Positions 56,832 through 64,000 of a stretch of 64,000 nt of DNA are shown one piece after another. The stretch is from contig CACRXP010000045.1 of the NCBI GenBank assembly GCA_902702965.1, positions 135,191 to 199,190 of the forward strand, given 5' to 3'. The position numbers and the translations under genes are program-made. Origin of the DNA: Spirometra erinaceieuropaei. Taxonomy: Eukaryota; Platyhelminthes; Cestoda; Diphyllobothriidea; Diphyllobothriidae. The stretch's first letter is position 1. Every line of letters begins with the position of its first letter. The notes beneath the pieces were generated by a model. The model saw nothing but the letters and a program-made list of their open reading frames with translations. It had not been told where the DNA came from and ran no database searches.

Positions 56832-57865
56832 GTTACAGTTTTTCTTACATTCTTGACCGCCAAAAACGTGCTCTTCGATCGGGTCACAGGGGCCGCTCAC
56901 TCCTGGGCTCAGTAACTAAACTGCGGGATTGGTTCTGCTGGCACCTTTCAGGTAGGCCTTCAACAATGACGTCGGCAGGGGGTTGAGGGAGGCCGCATTC
57001 ACAGGATGTAGTACGCCCTGTAGGTGAAATGTTGTTTTGAGCTCAGCAATATTTCAATCTGACCTTCTTCTCAGTGATTTTGCAAGTTATGCGTTTTATG
57101 AAAGCAGCATCTACCGTACTCTCTCCTCCTTCCCACCTGGGCTAGGTGTCAAGACAAAGTCAAAAAGACCGGAGGCAGGGGGGACGCAGATGGATGGCGT
57201 GGCTGTGCCCGAACCTTGGCGCTCCACTCCACACGCCCTGGTCCACACAACAAATGACCAGGATTTTGACCGACAACAGCAAGAATAGAAGAGACACGAA
57301 TGACTGGGCAGCCATGGCCACCACCTGTTTACCCGGCGGGAGCACAAGCGCATCGATCGGCAGGGAACCAGGTGTCAGCGGACTGCCAGTGCATATCAGG
57401 CCGCGAGGGTCATGGTTTGCTGATCCTGGCAAAGCAGACGCTCACAGGTCTTTTGGGCGATAACACTCATATGGACATCCATCTCCTTAGACTGAGGGGA
57501 GAATAACCTTTTGTTTGGTCTTCCGTATGATATATGACCGAAAACATTCAAGGATCGATAGGTAATGAAGCTGTGTGTGTGTGTTTCGTGCAGGGGGTGC
57601 GGAGTAGGACGTCAAGGTGCGGCCTTGACCGTTCAACCCACCTGCGCCGTCCCCCGCCTCTCGTCTTTACGACTATATCTTGACACCGTGTCCAGGTAGA
57701 GAGGGAGAGAGCGAGGTAGATGCAGCGCAAGTCTACGTTCGCTATAAATTAAATCACGCGCAAGTCTCCGTCTCTGCTCTCACCCAGCTGTGGAGCACAC
57801 GGTGGACATCGTCAGCGATGACGGTCGAGCTGTCCTTTGTCGGGCAGTAGCACTGCAGGGGCAAA

Positions 57866-58190
57866 GGACAGGGGGAGGGGGAGGGAGAGAGCGTGTGCAA
57901 ATTATGCCCTTCAGAATTGCCCTCCAGATGACATAAAAAGCTACCACCCCTGACAGCGGTCGAAACACATACAAAACGCAATTGGTGTCCTAATTAGAGT
58001 ACATGCCACTCCCATCTAGAGAGTGATCGCATTTTTTCTTGCTTATTCTATAGCACTAAGTTTTTTCCGCTCCCTAAAACCGCATAATGGGGCACTTCAC
58101 TTGGCACAGTTAATTGACTCAGGCGTAAAAACTTACTAGTGGCTTTGCATCGAGGAATGCGAGAGTGCATTTCAGGATATGGTAATGATT
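57866..58190. other. No recognisable gene
   Basis: Nothing recognised apart from the edge of the RC cluster. Confidence 0.4.
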
Positions 58191-58197
58191 AGCCTAA

Positions 58198-58386
58198 ATG
58201 ATAGCCGAAATTACCTTCAGGCACGATGGTATGCTCATGTTTGTCGTGGAACCTTTCAAAAAATTTGTAAAACAGGGAACCGCGCAGGCTTTAAAGGTTA
58301 TTTCCATCAATGGCCGATCCTTGTACAAAATTGGCGCATTCGGCAAGAAGAAAAATGGACGCAAGTTTATTTGTGCTGTTGTGTGA
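58198..58386 (+). other. Unidentified 62-codon open frame, possibly coding
   Basis: ATG 58198 to TGA 58384-58386: a small basic product reading ...FRHDGMLMFVVEPFKKFV... then KIGAFGKKKNGRKFICAVV at the end. The amino-acid pattern looks more protein-like than its neighbours, and the segment matches no repeat here, but there is no known domain. It could be a small gene, an exon or chance. Confidence 0.22.
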
Positions 58387-58389
58387 TTT

Positions 58390-59185
58390 ATCAACGCAGA
58401 CCTTGAATGAAAGGAGAGTCTGGGTTTCAGGGTTTCTGTAAACATAGAGAGTTTTCATGTTTGTATGGTCACTATTATAATTTTCTATCCACAAATGTGG
58501 CAATATTGGTGTCAACAAATGTTTTAATTTATAGTCCACTACTTTTTAGCAAAACAAAAACTTTTCTCCTGATTAAATTAAAAGCCGCACGAACGGATTT
58601 CAAAGAAGATTGATGAGATGTAGGCCGGAAACGGTATAAAAAGTTAAAAGTGCTGGATTTGTGGAGGATAATGAGATCTTCTTCAACGTTTGAAAACTTG
58701 ATTTGAAGTGAAGGCAATATGCCCTGCACGTCTGAACTAAAACGGGTCTTGGAAATTTTGTGAGGGAACTTCATGGCACTCGGGTTACAAATGATTCCTG
58801 TTTTGACCTTTATAAAAAAAACAAAATACCCTCTGGTTACAAGAATCAACACTCTTTCTCCTATAATTTAGAAGGTAAAAGTGACTGGCAAACTACATTT
58901 CACAGTCGAATTTACATAGGCAATAAAATCGACTGCGGAAGTCAATAAAAACTGCCCAGGTGAAGATACACTTGTAGATCTAAAATTACGGCAACAGTAG
59001 GAATTGGGATCTCATTTAAATGTGGGTGAACTGTGGGTCGTGTTACGCGGGAACGGTAGTAATGGGAGTTTTACGGGTGTTGTAGCACGCCAGTCATTAT
59101 GCCAACGAAATGTAATGAAATAGAGAAGCCGTTTTGTTTCTCTGCCGAAAGTCTTATTATGGGCTTTCGTATTGCAAGGGAACTG
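58390..59185. other. No recognisable gene
   Basis: Several short overlapping frames (58529-58852 -, 107 codons, the longest), none with a known motif. Confidence 0.4.
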
Positions 59186-59245
59186 AGCGCATTATATTGA
59201 AAAACAAGTAAAAAGCAAATTTCGAAAATGACAGGGTTTGGGCAA
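59186..59245 (+). repeat. Short repeat, copy 1
   Basis: AAGTAAAAAGCAAATTTCGAAAATGACAG-like stretch that recurs at 63680-63740 (ACAAAAAGCAACTTTCAAAAATGACGG) in the same orientation. Family unknown. Confidence 0.4.
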
Positions 59246-59277
59246 TGGATTGAAGTCAGGGGAAGGAATTTTTGTTG

Positions 59278-60005
59278 GCAGTGTAATGTATTGAAAAAGG
59301 AGACGAGATCGCTGGGACAAGAGCTTTATTCGCCTGACCTTTCGGATAATTACCCGAACCCATCATCAGAGGTAAAAGCAGATACGGGTGGTTCATGCAT
59401 AAGGGGCTGAAGTATTTATAGGATGCAGTCGCCATGCTACCGCATACCTATGAATATTCACGACTGTCCTCCTTTATAAGGGATCGTTGCACTTGGTGTA
59501 ATGACTGTTTGATGACCAACATTCGCATCGTAAACCGCCGTAATTTCATCATAGGTGTCAGATGTTGGTGTAATGATCGCTCGACCATCTGACCCACCGA
59601 CCTGGCATTGGGAACAATGTTCACCTGTGCGCTCCCCGCGTGGCTAATTACTCCGCCCAGGCTAAGTCTCAGCACCGAGTGTGGAAGGAGAAGGTCGTTG
59701 CACTTGTTACTGTACTGGGGGTCAGTGAACCATGACTCAAGCAGCTCGCGGCTCACGCGGTGTCACCTCTAGCGAGAATTTCGACATCCTCGAATTTGAA
59801 TGTATGGCCGAAATTCTCGCTAGAAGTGACAACCGCGCGAGCCGCGAGCTGCTTAAGTCATGGTTCACAACGGTTTACAACGCGGATTTCGGCCATCAAA
59901 CAGACATCACATTAAGTGCAAGGATTTCTGATGAAGTTGGAGAGTCATGAACATTCATAGGTATGCGGTAGCACGGCGACTGCATTTTACATGATGCACA
60001 GCCTA
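59278..60005. mobile_element. Fold-back PLE derivative with endonuclease palindrome
   Basis: The left end (minus) has a ribozyme-like core at 59336-59369 (CTGATGA, GAAAGGTC) and the PLE landmarks GGGACAAGAGCTTTATT on its outside. 59400-59462 returns inverted at 59950-60005 (ATTCATAGGTATGCGGTAGC). In the middle, 59725-59790 and 59810-59873 form a near-perfect inverted repeat of about 60 bp that carries the endonuclease end on both strands: plus 59804-59872 reads AEILARSDNRASRELLKSWF; minus from 59756 reads VSRELLESWFTDPQYSNKCN, then LPHSVLRLSLGGVISHAG. The right terminal core is missing. Confidence 0.75.
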
Positions 60006-60039
60006 CCGACAGTTCAATGGCAAAATTACTTAGTCAAAA

Positions 60040-60745
60040 ATATATACGGAGATGTTTTGTGGTAACGTACACTTCCGAAAATTGTCTACACGAGAAAAAG
60101 TTAGCATTCGATTTAAAAAAACTGTGGACTTTTAGATTTTCAAGGACCGCAAAATGCACATCAAAAACGTTGAATCTGCCCGTTTATCACTGATCCTTAC
60201 GAAGCCTGAAATATGGTCCATGGCCATTGAAATATTTCATAAGTCTTATATGGCGTTCGCATAATCGCATGAAGGATTGCATGTTTTCCTTTAGTTGAAA
60301 GTGCATAGCCTGTATTTTATCAAATCAAAGCGTAACTGCGACGGAAACCGAATTCGAAATCATGCAGAAAATGAAATACACATTTTAGCACAAAGAATTA
60401 CAGTTACCTCTAGTACAGCACTTGAAGAAAAGTGATTTGCCACAGAATGATTGAGAAGGAGGAAAATATTTTGTTTATATCTTCTTTAAACCATGCCCGT
60501 ATTTGTGAGGACATTCAAAACAAACGGAAACAGTTCACACTACTAAAGCTACCGTCCTTGCCGAGTTTAGTTTTTACAGGCGGTTAAAAAAAGCGCATTC
60601 GAAAGCCGGTATCCTGATCTGGTTAAAATATCTTTGGATAATGCCATTGCTCTACCAGCATCGCGACCTCACCCAAACAGCCACTCTTGGTTGAAATCAC
60701 ATTTCAGAGTTTTATTTGTCCTTTTTTGAAATAAGCCACCTATTG
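60040..60745 (+). mobile_element. Fold-back element FB, eroded copy
   Basis: FB landmarks in order at low identity: GGACCGCAAAATGCACATC, CCGTTTATCACTGATCC, the ACAGGCGGTTAAAAAAAGCG / AAAGCCGGTATCCTGA block (about 60608) and GCCACCTATTGTA at the end. Confidence 0.5.
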
Positions 60746-60985
60746 TACTACCGAATATTAATCAGATCGAGGTTATTTGGAATGCAAATCAGTACTTTAG
60801 CATCATGTAAATAAGCTGCTCACTGCAGTGATTCCTAATTGCCTGCCCTTAGAGAGAGCACATTTTAATTGATAGAGACTGGCAACCTGAGGCTCGCAGA
60901 CTTTAACTTTGGCGGAGATGGGGGGAGGGGTATGTTATTTAATCTTCACACCTGAGCGAGTACTGCCTTCCATATTTGAGACCTA

Positions 60986-61971
60986 CAGTGAGTGACCGAT
61001 CTCATGAAATGTTGGCGGAACTTCTGAAATGCGTTTTCGATAAGGAAGGATTACTTAGGCGCGGTTGTAATACTGATCATCTTGTGGCATAATCCTATAA
61101 TATATCGGTCTCAGCAGGATGTTGGCTTTCGAATACACTGCTTTTTAATCTCATGTAAAAACCGTACTAAGTAAAAATAACTATTCAAGTAGCATACATT
61201 TTTCCCACTGATTTTCGGTAGCCATGCAAATTCAAATATATTTTATAGAAACAACGAACAAAAATATGCTGTGTTTCAGTCATTTGATGGATAATTACGT
61301 CATCTTCATATTTTATACTCGAGGAAGGACTATAACTAGATTTTAAAAACGTTTCTAATTATGAGATTCCTTAGGACCGCTCAATGTCCATTCATATAGC
61401 ATCGTACCTGGCCGTTTACCTCTGCTCCGCATGAAATTTACAGCCTAGTCCGCATCCATTACAATATTTTATGGACTCTGTATAATATCTTTTTAATGGC
61501 ATAGAAGAATATGTGATTTTCTTTACGCGGAACGCATGCACCTTGTAGACTGAAATCACTAAGCGCTAATGCGACAACAGACCAGGCTCCAAATTGATCA
61601 GGAATTAGAAAACTTTTAAAAAACATAGTTGTACTCCTTCCTCGCGTATGAAATATAAAGGTGACGTGATTCTCCATCAAATGACTGAAAGAAAGCATTT
61701 TTTTGTTCGTGGGTTCTATATTTGAATTTGCAAGGCCACCGAAAATCAATGGGAATATTGCATGCTACTTACGAAGTAATTTTTTCCAAGTATGGTTTGT
61801 ATAGGAAATTGAAAATTAGTGTATTCAAAAACTGGCATCCTGCCGAGTCTGAAATATTATAGGATTATGCCATAAGATGATCAGTATTACAACCGCGCCT
61901 AAGTAATCCTTCCTAATCGAAAACGCATTTCAGAAATTCAGCCAACATTTTATGAGACCGGTTACTCACTG
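60986..61971 (+). mobile_element. Fold-back element FB, copy 10 (C type)
   Basis: 986 bp from CAGTGAGTGACCGATCTCATG (after TA) to TATGAGACCGGTTACTCACTG (before CA). Aligns along its whole length with copy 7 at 50032-51004. Non-coding; the frame at 61459-61749 is not a gene. Confidence 0.85.
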
Positions 61972-61974
61972 CAC

Positions 61975-63675
61975 ATTTCTGTTGCCCACCTCGTTTGCCC
62001 GATGCTCTATGTGAGTCGACGTCACACAACTTACGGTTGTTCGCAGGCGTACCCAGCATCCGCCTAGCTATCGCTGCCCACGAACGGTTAGATATTTGTC
62101 AGAGGGGTTATTTTAAAAACTAATTAGCTGGTTTCCGAACGATCCGTGAATTTGTTGCCACACGCAATGGGTCCGGCGTGCACTGCTTCTATCTTCCCGC
62201 ATGTGTGAGGACCATTCGGAAGCAAGTATCGGCCTCAGCACTCGGACGAATCCCCCCCACCAACGTCAGGAATGACAAGTTAAGCGCCGGATACGCCAAA
62301 CGACTTCTTCTTTCCCTCAGTATGTACTAACGGAGTCCGCATAAAGTGCAAGAAAACATATATCAGACAGGTTGCTGGCTGTTGACTAGGATTAACTGCC
62401 TCCGAAATGAGGCAGTAATTTCACTCCCAGTTGGCATGCATGGTAAAATGCCATACCGGCACGGGACATGACTGGCGGACAGGGGCTGTGCTGTCGACCA
62501 GTCATGCTTCTAACCATGCAGGGTAAGAGGGCTCGTTTCAGGTCTACCAGATAGCGAGTGAAAGAACCAACGACTGAACACTTTTATGCATCCAAACAAA
62601 CGGAATTCTTCGACGAAAACATCGCGACGTCGAGGTCTAGCGTCCTCTATCTCTTACGTCTGTTTCAGATACTTTAATGGTGTTGGCGGAGGACTGTCCG
62701 CCCCCGGACTGATGGTTGGCGTAAATGTCAAAGTGAAGTGATGGAAGCGCCCACTCCCCCTTAGATCGGAGTCGCAAAATCCACTGAATTACGTCAGGTA
62801 GGTCTTCGACCACGTGATTCAACCTGTCTTGTTTCCTGAAGCCCGTTCTGGCTGTCCTTTCACAGCCAACAGTTTGCGGGCACGTAGTGACAAATACCAT
62901 TGGATGACGTCATTAATGTACGTAATATTACGCAGCACGTTGACCGCTACCTGTTTCAACATTCTATAAGTCTACAAACGCAGTTTGGAGACCGCCGGTG
63001 ACTGAAATTCAACCGTTTTTTTCACTAGCCATTTAGTCCTTTGTACTTACTTCGACACTGGTTGTTCTATCCAATCGTAGTTATTTTAGTATAATACCGA
63101 AAGAAAGCAAACTCTGGAGATAGAGAGGCCCAAAAAGAACTATAAGTATTAGCAGAATACCGACAATATTGAGGGTATCTCAGGGCCTTCAAGACGATTT
63201 AATTATGATCGCAAAATTCTGCGATTTAATATCGCATTAATTCTATTAAGAGAACGACTCGCGTCCAGGGAAGAATTAGGCAGAACAGATTGCGTTCATC
63301 GTGAAGAACAACATAACTTCAGCTTGTTTCTACGAAATGAAAAGGCCGTGGTGCTAATCAGCTAGTAGACCAAACGTGCGGTAAAGTAACTGCCGCCAAA
63401 ATGTTTTACGCCAGCAAAGTTAAAGAAGATGGCTGGCATAGCGTACTCTTATCTGACAGGGTCATTTGTCGTGGCATTGATGAAGGTCAGTAATGACCAA
63501 TCTGAAATCCGTAATCTATGCGCCACACGACACTGATAAATCTGAGCTCCACTCTTCGCAGAGTGAAGCCACCTTCCAAGATATGGCTAATTCGGAGACC
63601 GCCTCAAGATCAAAGGAGGCGTTAATGTGATTTGTCAGCGGGTGTGATGATGTGTGGCATAAAAGGTTGGCGCGG
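61975..63675. other. No recognisable gene
   Basis: About 1.7 kb. 62637-62900 (-, 87 codons) reads ...VVEDLPDVIQWILRLRSKGE... without a known domain. A loose inverted pair, CATGACTGG (62466) and CCAGTCATG (62499), flanks a GC-rich stretch. Confidence 0.35.
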
Positions 63676-63679
63676 TATT

Positions 63680-63740
63680 TAAAAAAATAGACAAAAAGCA
63701 ACTTTCAAAAATGACGGATTTTGAACAAACCGCCACCGGC
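63680..63740 (+). repeat. Short repeat, copy 2
   Basis: Counterpart of 59186-59245. The rest of the window to 64000 shows nothing recognised. Confidence 0.4.
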
Positions 63741-64000
63741 AAGTTTACATTTAGTCAGGAAGCCGAGGAAATTTTAACCTAAAGGAACGGCGAATAATAA
63801 GTAATGTTTGCAAATACACGAAATTGTGGTCTACATGTTGGAGTTGCCAGCTACGAGGAGACCCACAACCTACTGTTACCTTTTTTAGTAAATGATTTTT
63901 TTATTTCCTTCAAAAAGAAATTGCCAATAAGACAGGTGAGGAAGAATTTGATTGCAATAGACAGTCTGCGAATATTACTTCGTCACGGAAGGACCATTAA

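Larger units (their letters stand above)
56040..57865. repeat. Cluster of GC-rich repeat RC copies
   Basis: Four copies or parts: 56040-56220 (-), 56290-56832 (-, the longest, including the tail with GGAAGGTTGCCAACTGATGAG), 57100-57460 (+) and 57570-57860 (-). Shared landmarks: GACATCGTCG, GGTCGAACTRTCGTGTGTG, CTTCTTGACTCTGTCTTGAC or its complement, GTGTGGACCAGGGGGTGTGG, CCGAAGCCGCACTTGGGC-like. Opposed copies could pair as hairpins. No coding function. Confidence 0.65.

Noticed and set aside
17532..61971. FB copies as a CRISPR-like or satellite array
   Set aside because: Copies are about 1 kb, irregularly spaced, in both orientations and individually TA-flanked: dispersed transposons, not an array.

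Overview
This is a repeat-dominated stretch of a eukaryotic (animal) nuclear genome, AT-leaning, with no intact host protein gene that I can recognise. A CR1/Jockey-like LINE, Penelope-like elements (PLEs) carrying hammerhead-ribozyme-like cores, TA-flanked fold-back elements and tRNA-derived SINE-like sequences together suggest a flatworm, perhaps a tapeworm. That placement is inference from the repeat types, not something the sequence proves. The only confident host gene is a tRNA-Leu(UAG) at 13005-13084.

Layout. 1-5 kb: the C-terminal end of a LINE reverse transcriptase (RT) enters at the left edge, then unrecognised sequence, then two decayed antisense RT fragments in permuted order. 5.3-10.3 kb: a nearly complete non-LTR retrotransposon with ORF1, endonuclease-RT ORF2, 3' UTR, AATAAA and a TCTA tail; ORF2 has two in-frame stops and one frameshift. 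10.3-17.5 kb: remnant of an unidentified minus-strand protein, two direct copies of a ~580-bp repeat, the tRNA gene, a 519-N assembly gap, a GC-rich island with a truncated transposon-type protein, an inverted-repeat pair and a SINE. 17.5-24 kb: two abutting fold-back elements, one holding a tRNA-derived SINE turned into a hairpin, then two copies of another repeat.

24-32 kb and 40-46 kb (plus 59.3-60 kb) are rich in PLEs: antisense RT/GIY-YIG pseudogenes of at least three types, and fold-back derivatives whose inverted ends carry the ribozyme-like core. 32-39 kb and 51-58 kb hold copies of a GC-rich family (called RC here), a split repeat (RD) and more fold-back elements. 43-55 kb and 60-62 kb hold most of the ~985-bp fold-back family (FB): ten clear and four eroded copies in the window.

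The window is best read as nested transposon sediment. Its most interesting parts are the inverted PLE derivatives with ribozyme-like termini, the in-frame T_TTT_TTT heptamer abutting the ORF1 stop in the LINE, the long-TIR FB family and the hairpin SINE.
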